Shown piece after piece: positions 1 to 8,710 of a stretch of DNA of 64,000 nt (the first letter of the stretch is position 1; each line of letters opens with the position of its first letter). The stretch comes from Protonemura montana (taxonomy: Eukaryota; Arthropoda; Insecta; Plecoptera; Nemouridae), in contig OX387609.1 of the NCBI GenBank assembly GCA_947568835.1, forward strand, positions 9,501,660 to 9,565,659, given 5' to 3'. The notes beneath the pieces were generated by a model. It saw nothing but the letters and a program-made list of their open reading frames with translations. It had not been told where the DNA came from and did no database searches. The position numbers and the translations under genes were made by a program.

Positions 1-2048
1 AGAGTTATAACCTGATTTATAAATACTTTTATATGTGTTAGCTTTTAAATCAATCCAAGTACCTATGTTTTAAATACCAATAAAGTTGGACGTTCCCTAT
101 TGTTGGCATGAGAAACGACCAACTACAGGAATATACACGGTATTGAGTCTAGTGAAGACTGGGTATATGGGTAGAATAATCGAGGCGTAATATTTTGATG
201 TAGGGTAATTAAAAAAAAAATTATAATAAAAATTATAAATTTTAATTAATTGTTTTTGTTGATGAGGGAAAACTGCTGCTTTTTATTTAAGCGAGGATAC
301 TTTTAAAACGATCCGTCCATTATAAGTAATATTTTCACTGTTAAATTATTAATTACCCCGAAATTTGATTACTTTGATTCTACAACAGACTATTTTGACA
401 GCTGGAATAGTGCTGGGTCTAAAATGAGAAGAATAAATCAGAAAACTTTTTATTTTCAACAAATTGCACGCAAATACTTTACAATTTCAAAGCACCGTGG
501 CCTCGTATGTAAATTCTAATATTGTCACAATTGCTATTACTAAAATTGCTGCAATTGCTTGTCGCTATTCCACGTCGCAGCTAGGATAAAGTCCTTTCGA
601 GTCACCACCCCTCGAAAAACGCAGTACAAAATTCTACCATTATCCCTCCGACAAATAACCTCCACTACTAGAAATAAACATCTTCCCCTAATCCTTGTCC
701 TCTTTAAACTAAACCCACTTCAGAAAGCAAGGCAATTGCCATCTTCTTTGTTCTTTGCCACACATTCAGGGGACGAATTCAGCCGATGACTCGTAAACGG
801 CGATAGAAGAGAGTAAAAGCATTGCGTAGAATGAGAGGGTGTTTCCTTCGAGAGAAAAGAGACAAGCGGAAACGATTTGCGAGTCATTTAGTGGCTGGAG
901 ACATTTGAAAGAACTGCCCCTCGGCAAGTAATGGCCAGGATCCAGACTCCAGGAAGACATGCTTTAGAACAAAGAACACACCCACAGTGTTGTACACTTA
1001 GCTTTAGCAGAGACGTAAACAACCAGCAAAAAAGGACTTGAGAAACTGAACATCTTCCGCAAAATGACAGACATAAAGCAGAGCACATAATGAAAGTCTT
1101 GAAGTTGCAGACAAATTATCTGTGATTCAGCAAAAAGGGATGAAAAAGGCTGTTTTTTTCCTGACATGATAGTGGTTTTCGTTCGTGATAGCGTTTATTT
1201 AATGATACCTCTGACCAATGCATGAAGATTTCATGTCCGATTCATGCAAACCGACCCCTTTGCTTACTTTGTTATCGATTTAAGGGATGTTGGAACTTGC
1301 TGATCATAAGTCTTACAGAATGGTTGGAAAAAGTAGTGATCACTTAATCCGGCGAGGGTTAGAGATGGCATGTTGCAATCATGGTAATAATTGATTAAAA
1401 AAAGAACAATTTAATACGAAATAACATCACAAAATCATGGCGTTTGCGATGGTTAAAAAAAATCAATAATGTAATTTATTACTTGTTACATGAATGTTTT
1501 TTGTTGGCGTATTTGTAACCAAATCACCAAAAAAACCATGTTTGTTTTCTTTCCGTTCTACTCTGTCTCCTTCAAACGTATCGCAAAAAGACATAAAAAG
1601 ATATCGTCTCTGCTGCCCCGTGCACCCTCTCGTGGTGGGCGGAGGATGGCGCCGGCAAAAGACGCCAGTCTCGACACACTTCCGCACCCAGAGATCGTGG
1701 TCCAGACAGAGCAGAGATACCATGAAGCGACGACGACAGTTTTATACGTCCTAGGATTTCCTTTGGGAACGGTCTCTAAGGGTTCTTAATTGCGGAGCGA
1801 TGTTGGTCGAAATGTGAAATTCTTATCGTAATATCTCTCGAAGGGTTTGGGAATTTCGTGGGTGTGGGAATTTGACAAGAAACAGGTTTAACCAAAAATG
1901 GTATTTGTTAAATTATATGAAAAAAAAAAAACGTTTTGGAGGACTTGTAATTAATATTTCTGTGAATGATAGGGACCTTGCCTATACTCAGCATGAAGAA
2001 GTCTTCAGAAATACTGATTAAATATGGAAACTAGCTTTTGAATTAGGA
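1..2048. other. AT-rich spacer without recognised gene
   Basis: No recognisable protein domain, RNA gene or element end is visible. Short open frames around 560-790, 890-1170 and 1490-1790 do not resemble known families. The 1610-1720 stretch is GC-richer than its surroundings and may be an unrecognised repeat fragment. Confidence 0.5.
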
Positions 2049-2283
2049 TGAAATCTTATTTAAATTGCAAACGCTTGCAATGCGTGGGACATTTTATTAT
2101 TAACAACACTATAACCGTCTCAAAAATTGATGCCCAAACGGGTTCTATGCCTCGTGGTTCTACTTCTTGGAGAACTGTCATTCTCATCAAATACACTAAA
2201 ATCAACTCAAGATCGGGGTTAGGGGTTCGAGTCCCAGTTTGAGCATCAATTTTTGAGACGGTTATAGTGTTGTTAATAATAAA
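2049..2283. repeat. tRNA-derived SINE, two copies head-to-head (foldback)
   Basis: A minus-strand copy (about 2049-2150) abuts a plus-strand copy (about 2150-2283). The shared 38-bp segment at 2096-2133 is the exact reverse complement of 2243-2280, so the locus can fold into a hairpin. The plus copy carries an RNA polymerase III B-box-like GGTTCGAGTCCC (about 2224-2235). The body is the same as in copies at 39.3, 41.6, 45.0, 55.5 and 59.1 kb: a block ending in ATCAATTTTTGAGA followed by GTGTT, and a distal block with GCAAGCGTTTGCAAT. The family assignment rests on these copies in the window and on the tRNA-like promoter boxes. Confidence 0.75.
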
Positions 2284-3728
2284 AATAAAAATAAACAATT
2301 GAACTCTTCTAATAAATGAATAATCATACAAGTAAGTCGACAGTACTTTTGAGACAAACTAGGTTAATACATGTGAATTGTTTCCATAAAACCTCGAATC
2401 AAAAAAAATCAAAATACCTGGGATCACGAGCTCTTTTACTTTTGTGAATGAACTTCAACATGAAATACTGTAGACATTCTTTATGACACCATGTTCCACT
2501 AGATCTCAAATTAAAACATCTAGTTTGTGAGCAATTAATAACAAAAACATGCTAAAGTGACAAATGAAATGAGTGGCGTCATCTGGGTTGGATCTCGGCG
2601 ACATCCATGATGCCTTCTGTCTCAACTTTGGCAACAAGCCATGCAAAGCATTCTGGCAAAAGAAGCAAGTAGCAGTAAGTTGTGACCGGCATTATTTCGG
2701 TGTGAATTATTCTTTAGTTGTACAGAATTATTTGAAGCATTGCATATTCAGGCAAATGAATGTTGAGAAAAGAAATGTTTTTGTATTTTTAAATAGTTGG
2801 TAGAGTTGAATAACAGATTTTCATTAAAAACGCCATCAAACGAACGATGAGCTCATCCGAAATTTCGATTATTTAGATAATCCATTTCCTTCTTTGTTCT
2901 CATTTAAATTCTGTCTCTCACAAAAAAAGGATGCTTGTGCTTTTATTATTTCCTCTCTCCGAGTCGTTTTAAATAACACATCAGCGAAGATAAAAAAGGG
3001 TCTCGCCCGTTGACACATTTTCACTTTAATTTGTGTCACTCCGGTTGACTGGATGTTAAGCCCTTTCCACGATAAATTTATCAATTTCCATCCCGACTTT
3101 CACAGCAGACAGTTTTGACGTTGATTGAAGATAAACACTAAGAAGCCAAAGCACTGAGAGCTTGAAAAACATACAACGAACCATTTCAAGAAAACGAACA
3201 GCCATCTTTCTGAATTTCAAATGGAAATAAATGGTCGGCTGATTAAACGTCTTTTTGATTCAACCTACTGAAATGTAACTATATTCTTAATGGAACGCAT
3301 AACTTAAATCCGTCTTTCAAAGCATGAAACGAAGATAAACTTTAAGAGGTGGCTGAAAAAATTGTGTTCATATAAACACAGCTTTTAACTTTTTATTTCC
3401 GACCATAAACTGGAGTTTTATGGAAAAGTGTCGATAAATTATTCTGGACTTTGTAAATAAATAAAGACGGGATAAACTCTGGAATTTGCGATGCTCGCTG
3501 CAACGCTAAAGATTTCTGGGGAAAACATGCTTTTTATAAGCAAACGCAAAAATATTATGAAATATACTGGCGCGAGTTTGGGATATGCGTGCTAAATATT
3601 TAATAATTTCGAATCTAGCTAAATTATATTAAGAGATACTCGACGCTGGTTTTGCAATGACTGTAATGTGAGTTTTCATGAAAGAAAACGAATCGTCTGG
3701 CGTTTTTAGCACACATTTTCAAGTTAAA
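2284..3728. other. AT-rich spacer without recognised gene
   Basis: I see no gene, RNA or element boundary here. The short open frames (for example 2573-2803) have no recognisable motif. Confidence 0.5.
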
Positions 3729-4023
3729 TCACCAAAGATGAGCAACACTACGCTGGGTCACATATTGGATGGATGACCACTAACGATTTGGCGTGTTGGT
3801 AACACTGGTCCTCGTAAGTTCACTGAAGTTATGCATCACTGTCATGGGTTAGGTATTGGATGGGTGACCGTCAAGCACATGGCTAGTTCTGAAGAGAGAG
3901 GGGTTAGGCTTATCATTTTCTCAGCGGTATGGCTTTGTGGATGAGTCCTGTTGTTCGCTTTGTACCATCTTTTGGAAGGGGCGTTAAGCCGGTGGTCCCC
4001 TTGGTGCTTTTTAACAGGAGTAT
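3729..4023 (+). repeat. 5S-rRNA-derived SINE, 5' part, split by the transposon at 4024
   Basis: The head holds two successive stretches resembling 5S rRNA. Module 1 (3729-3780) matches the 5S segment from the internal control region to the ATTGGATGGRTGACC box. Module 2 (about 3788-3880) matches a longer 5S stretch, including a GAAGTTATGCATC-like box A region and GGTATTGGATGGGTGACCG. The SINE body follows (3881-4023): CCTGTTGTTCGC, GTTAAGCCGGTGGTC and the TTGGTGCT block seen in other copies. It stops abruptly at CAGGAGTAT, where the inverted-repeat element begins, and resumes at 7804. This is established as the SINE3 type (5S-promoter SINEs). The family name is unknown to me. Confidence 0.8.
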
Positions 4024-4499
4024 GGGTCATTCCATATCAAGTGCCCACACTCAAAACCTTCACTATCTCAGAACTTGACGAAATTTTCAGGAGGGTTAGA
4101 ACACCGGAAATAAAAAATCTCTTTTAAAGTTTTTTTCCATACGCCTAGCGGTTTGCCCGTGGCAGGGGATGGAAAAATAAAATATTTTACTTTTTGCCCC
4201 GCACGGCCATTCACTATATTCACTCTAGCGTTTGAACAAATAAACTTAAAACGATGGGATTAGTTCTAAAATGATAATCGTGCTTTCATTAACAAGAAAA
4301 AATGCATAAATTGCTTACTTATCAAGTTTAGGGGTAGAAAAAATCCACCCTTAAATTTCAACCCTTAATAACTCGAGAAGTAATTTTTTTTTTTTTTTTT
4401 GTTTTGTTGTGAAGCATCTCCTGTCTATTATCTTTCCATGAAAAAAAAATTAATCATTAACAGCCGTATGATCAGAAGTTATGAGATTTTTATTGTATA
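4024..4499 (+). repeat. Left terminal inverted repeat of Sola-like element
   Basis: This 476-bp arm pairs with 7328-7803. The first mismatch inward is at 4500, after which similarity fades over about 20 bp. It contains a 17-T run at 4384-4400. Such long arms probably hold transposase binding sites and the element's promoter region. Confidence 0.9.
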
Positions 4500-5123
4500 G
4501 ATGTGTATGAATTTAGAAGTGCTTTTGCTAAATAGTTTGTTGAGCATGAACCAAATTGAATTCAGAAGCATTCGATTATGCTAAGTTTGTCATAGCATAA
4601 ATAAAGCTTGAAAAGATTTGAATTTGGGATGGAGTCGAGCAATTAAAATTTTATTATAAGGATGTGATATTTTTGGGCTTTGTGCTATAAACATGATAAT
4701 ATGTGGCTCTGGTCACGATACTAGGTCTGTGTTTCTGCCGTGCATTATGACCACGGATCTGACGAAATTCATATTTTACCTACTTCTATTTAAAGAATCC
4801 CACCACGAACACGTGCAGCCCTTGCTACCTGTTTCTCTTTTCAACCCTTATGGCCGGAAGTTTAGCCGTGAGACAGCGAATTCAGTTGTTTCTGCATTGG
4901 TTTCTTGGTCAGTCGCAAAACACTTAGCTCAGTGCAAGTAGACGAGTGATTCGAAGTTTTCTTTGCATTATTTTTGTGCGTCGTGAATTGAGGGGTGTTA
5001 ATAATACCGTTGGAAGTGTCTTGTGAACATATTTTTAATTAATAGCAATAGTATAGTAATAGCTAGTTTATTTAATAGTTATAATCACAGCGTTTAGTTT
5101 TGTATATTTTATGTAATTTAATC

Positions 5124-7193
5124 ATGGACTCGTTTACTCGAGCGAAGTGCTGCAATCCTTTTAAACACGTTTCCCACACACAGCTGAAGTCTCTCCTCAA
5201 CGTCCAGCCGTGGATGATTGAAAAGATTTCCTCGATTCCAGTAGGAAGCAAAATCTGTGCCAAATGTAGGAAAGATTTAAATAACTACGTAAAACCAATC
5301 AGCAGCGACTCTCCAGTGACGACGACGACCTCCAGCGATGGCGACAACTCGCAGCCCGGCTGCAGTGGTGCAAACGCCGAGAGTCAAGCATATTTTTTCC
5401 GACAAGACGCTGCTTTGTCTAACATCAACGTGGGCTTGGCGGAGCTAGGGCAATCGCCCATTGTTAAGAAAAAGTTGGCGCAATCCAGTTATCCCAGGAA
5501 GAAATTGAAGAAACTCGAAGGTGCGCTTAAAAGAACCACTACCTCCGACGCTGAAAGCGACAGTGGCCAAGATTCAGCTGATGGTCGCGAAATGATTAAT
5601 CAGCTGAAAGAGAAGTTTCACTCGTCCACATCCAACAGCGAGAAAGTGCATGTTCTAACTGTCCTCCCGAAGAGCTGCTCTGTCCGGCGAACAGTGGCAG
5701 AGTTTCAAGCGTCAGAGCGCATGGTCCGCAAGGCAAAGAAGCTCGTCCTGGAAAAGGGAATTTTGTCAACCCCGAATCCAAAGCCAGGAAAAACAATTGA
5801 CCGAGCCACAGTTGACCGAGTAAAATCTTTTTACAATTCAGACGATGTGAGCCGAGCCATGCCGGGCAAGAAAGACTATGTTTCCGTCAAGGAGGCGAGC
5901 GGCACTCGAGTGCACATCCAGAAAAGGCTCGTACTCTCAAACCTTAAGGACCTCCATACCCAATTCAAGGACAAATTTCCTAATAAAAAAATAGGATTTT
6001 CAAAATTTGCAGAGCTGCGGCCGAAGAACTGTGTGTTGCCTGGTGCCAGTGGGACTCATTCGGTGTGCGTGTGCACTATCCACCAAAACGTCAAGCTAAT
6101 GATCATCGGTGCCGACTTGACGAAGTTGACAGTGGACCAATCTTATCCGATAACATCTTACCACGACTGCCTTGAGCAGTTGGTCTGCGACAGTCCCCTC
6201 CCCGAATGCCATCTAGGCGAGTGTGAGGAGTGCCCGGGCATCGAGCCGTTAAAGGAGCGCCTCACGCAACTGCTGGACGACGAAATGGTGGACAATGTTA
6301 TCTACAAGCAGTGGGAGAGCACCGACCGATGCACCCTGCAAACGCACATCGATTCATCCGAGGAATTCGTGGACAGTTTTTGTGCAAAATTAGTTGCTCT
6401 GTGCCGCCACTCTTTTATTGCTAAAAAACAATCTTCGCACCAATCGGACATCAAGTGCGGTCTCCTGCCCGGCGAGTTTTTGGTGATCTGTGATTTTGCC
6501 GAAAACTATGCGTTCGTGCTACAAGACGAGGCCCAGGGGTTCCACTGGAACAATGCGTCCGCCACCATCCACCCCTTCGTGGCATATTACAAAGAGGGCG
6601 GGGAAGAGCGCCACATCAGCTTTGTTGTAATTTCCGAGAGTTTGATCCACAACACTGTCGCAGTGCATCTATTCATAAAAAAACTCGTGAGCTTTTTGCA
6701 CAATAAATTTCAGACCATAAAGAAGATGTTCTTTTTTTCTGATGGGGCAGCCTCGCAATATAAAAATAGGAAAAATTTTGCCAACTTGTGCCACTATCAA
6801 AGAGACTTTGGGGCCGACGTGGAGTGGCATTTCACGGCGACGTCACATGGGAAGAGCGCCTGCGACGGCGTCGGAGGGACGGTCAAGCGGCTGGCAGCGC
6901 GGGCGAGTCTTCAGCGCCCCTACGAGTCGCAAATAATAACACCCCGGCAACTCTTCGATTGGGCGGTCGAAGCCATCCCGACCATCAACTTCACATTCGG
7001 AACTATTGAGGAGCACCAAGACACAGAACAGCTGCTAGCCACACGATTTGCGTCATCCCGGCCAATTCCCGGCACGCAAAAACTGCATTGCTTCGTACCC
7101 GTGTCTGAGCACTCAGTAGCCACGCGGGTGTTCTCCTCCTCGCCGTTGTTCGAAGAAGCCAGAGTGATAGGTCAGAGTGAAACGAAGAAATGA
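5124..7193 (+). CDS. Transposase-like protein of the Sola-like element (689 aa)
   Basis: This is the only long uninterrupted frame outside the peptidase gene. The first ATG in frame is at 5124; the eight codons upstream have no ATG. The N-terminal region has a Cys-rich segment (CC near residues 7-8, CAKC near 46-49), probably a zinc-binding DNA-recognition module, followed by a low-complexity Ser/Thr/Asp stretch and a basic region. The central Cys/His cluster HSVCVCTIHQN and a CHLGECEEC motif follow. The catalytic-type core carries CDFAENYAF (Asp457), FFSDGAASQYKNR (Asp540) and ATSHGKSACDGVGGTVKR (His575-Gly585, Asp581). These match an RNase H-like DDD/E transposase pattern common in uncharacterised arthropod and cnidarian proteins, which I associate with Sola2. 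The frame ends in TGA with no internal stops, and codon use is GC-richer than the flanks. It could instead belong to an Academ-like group. It probably encodes an active or recently active enzyme. Confidence 0.8.
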   Translation: MDSFTRAKCCNPFKHVSHTQLKSLLNVQPWMIEKISSIPVGSKICAKCRKDLNNYVKPISSDSPVTTTTSSDGDNSQPGCSGANAESQAYFFRQDAALSNINVGLAELGQSPIVKKKLAQSSYPRKKLKKLEGALKRTTTSDAESDSGQDSADGREMINQLKEKFHSSTSNSEKVHVLTVLPKSCSVRRTVAEFQASERMVRKAKKLVLEKGILSTPNPKPGKTIDRATVDRVKSFYNSDDVSRAMPGKKDYVSVKEASGTRVHIQKRLVLSNLKDLHTQFKDKFPNKKIGFSKFAELRPKNCVLPGASGTHSVCVCTIHQNVKLMIIGADLTKLTVDQSYPITSYHDCLEQLVCDSPLPECHLGECEECPGIEPLKERLTQLLDDEMVDNVIYKQWESTDRCTLQTHIDSSEEFVDSFCAKLVALCRHSFIAKKQSSHQSDIKCGLLPGEFLVICDFAENYAFVLQDEAQGFHWNNASATIHPFVAYYKEGGEERHISFVVISESLIHNTVAVHLFIKKLVSFLHNKFQTIKKMFFFSDGAASQYKNRKNFANLCHYQRDFGADVEWHFTATSHGKSACDGVGGTVKRLAARASLQRPYESQIITPRQLFDWAVEAIPTINFTFGTIEEHQDTEQLLATRFASSRPIPGTQKLHCFVPVSEHSVATRVFSSSPLFEEARVIGQSETKK

Positions 7194-7327
7194 GTGAGTA
7201 AAAAGAATCTTTGTAGTACTTACACACAATTTTTAAACTGAAAAATTATATAATCTATCAATTTACGGGTGAATTGCATGGACCATGCTAACAGACTTGC
7301 AGAAACACAACTAAATGCACACACATT

Positions 7328-7803
7328 TATACAATAAAAATCTCATAACTTCTGATCATACGGCTGTTAATGATTAATTTTTTTTTCATGGAAAGATAAT
7401 AGACAGGAGATGCTTCACAACAAAACAAAAAAAAAAAAAAAAATTACTTCTCGAGTTATTAAGGGTTGAAATTTAAGGGTGGATTTTTTCTACCCCTAAA
7501 CTTGATAAGTAAGCAATTTATGCATTTTTTCTTGTTAATGAAAGCACGATTATCATTTTAGAACTAATCCCATCGTTTTAAGTTTATTTGTTCAAACGCT
7601 AGAGTGAATATAGTGAATGGCCGTGCGGGGCAAAAAGTAAAATATTTTATTTTTCCATCCCCTGCCACGGGCAAACCGCTAGGCGTATGGAAAAAAACTT
7701 TAAAAGAGATTTTTTATTTCCGGTGTTCTAACCCTCCTGAAAATTTCGTCAAGTTCTGAGATAGTGAAGGTTTTGAGTGTGGGCACTTGATATGGAATGA
7801 CCC
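7328..7803 (-). repeat. Right terminal inverted repeat of Sola-like element
   Basis: Reverse complement of 4024-4499 with no difference seen in the segments compared. It is followed directly by the GTAT duplication at 7804-7807. The gap 7194-7327 between transposase stop and this arm holds AT-rich 3' sequence with no clear polyadenylation signal. Confidence 0.9.
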
Positions 7804-7895
7804 GTATGCTACCTGCCGCCAGCGAGATTTCTCTCCTCGTTTTTAAGTGAGGTTAGGTTCAAAATTATCCTCATCACCCACTCAAATGAACGGAC
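7804..7895 (+). repeat. 5S-rRNA-derived SINE, 3' part, resumed after the transposon
   Basis: Continues the SINE interrupted at 4023: GTATGCTACCTGCC, then TCTCTCCTC, a GAGGTTAGGTTC block and CCTCATCACCCACTCA. These are in the same order as the intact body at 16.8-16.95 kb. The terminal GTCGTTAAA-type tail is missing or too diverged to see. Confidence 0.8.
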
Positions 7896-7903
7896 ACTAT
7901 TAC

Positions 7904-7936
7904 CTTAGAGAAAATAATACGGTTATTTTCTCTAAG
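7904..7936. repeat. Perfect 14-bp hairpin
   Basis: CTTAGAGAAAATAA (7904-7917) is the exact complement of 7923-7936, with a 5-base TACGG loop. It lies just downstream of the split SINE. Function unknown; it may be a foldback remnant. Confidence 0.7.
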
Positions 7937-8414
7937 CTATTACACAAGTGTCATGGGTACAGTGATCAAAGCAGCGTCATAAAACAAAACATATCAATGG
8001 AGAAATCAAAGAATGCAATCTGAATCTAACCTAAAATCAAATCTGCTCATTTTGAGGCTTAACGTAAAAAAATAAATATTTACTTTGAGATGCTTAAAAA
8101 GATTTCGAGAAAAAGTACATCATTAACAAAACCAGTAAAAAGACAACAACATTATGGGCGCTACACTGATACACAAATATTTTCAATTCACTCAGGTGAA
8201 AACTCAAGGAATGGCGCCTGCTGACAAAGCATAATAACAATTCTTGCTTCTTGGATATAACTGACTTTAAAACCACTAAGAACAAATGCAAATAAATGTA
8301 CCTGGCTATTAGGCCAAAGTTTCTGTGCAAAGTAAGCAAATAGACACTAGAAACCGCTCGATCCCTGATTGGACAGAGAAACCTCGTTAAAAATAATCAA
8401 CTGCACTTATGACA

Positions 8415-8710
8415 TACACGCAAAAGCGATCAAGGATGCAGGACACCATAAAATTCTTCAACTACAATTGGCAAAACAAAATAAGTAAACAACAAGCCAT
8501 ATTTTTTACTGTAGTGAAATTGAAATCACACTTTGCTCATCCGTTCTCCAAGGATAACTTATCAAAACGCCTTCTGAAATCGGTTTCCACTACAGTTTTT
8601 GATTTGAAAATGTCTGCTTTTGTACTATTCAGGGAGATTAACACCTAATTTAACACCTAATTAACACCGTTATTTTATGGTGTCCTGCATTCTTGATCGC
8701 TTGTGTGTGA
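8415..8710. repeat. MITE-like foldback element (~300 bp)
   Basis: The left arm at 8415-8453 contains GCGATCAAGGATGCAGGACA and the right arm at 8673-8710 contains its near-complement with one or two differences. The interior (8454-8672) is AT-rich and non-coding. The arms of about 38 bp and short interior suggest a non-autonomous DNA transposon. I could not define a convincing target-site duplication, so the superfamily is open. Confidence 0.6.

Larger units (their letters stand above)
4024..7803 (+). mobile_element. Full-length Sola-like DNA transposon with 476-bp terminal inverted repeats
   Basis: The element is 3,780 bp. It begins GGGTCATTCCATATCAAG and ends with the reverse complement. 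Positions 4024-4499 are, by eye, identical to the complement of 7328-7803, including equal homopolymer runs (17 T versus 17 A). It is flanked by GTAT at 4020-4023 and again at 7804-7807, a 4-bp target-site duplication. Removing the element plus one GTAT restores the SINE sequence CAGGAGTATGCTACCTGCC; the copy at 16.8 kb reads CAGGAGTAGGCTACGTGCC. One long open frame lies inside. Identical arms and an intact frame indicate recent insertion. A 4-bp duplication fits Sola1/Sola2 families and argues against TTAA (Kolobok, piggyBac) or TA (mariner) elements. The superfamily label is my inference. Confidence 0.9.

Noticed and set aside
3729-3880. A functional 5S rRNA gene
   Set aside because: The 5S-like parts are diverged, duplicated in truncated form, lack a T-run terminator at the right place and continue into a SINE body shared with other loci.
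4693-4941. 82-codon frame between the left inverted repeat and the transposase
   Set aside because: It lies in the transposon's leader region, has no family resemblance and is much shorter than the transposase; it is more likely 5' untranslated or promoter sequence.
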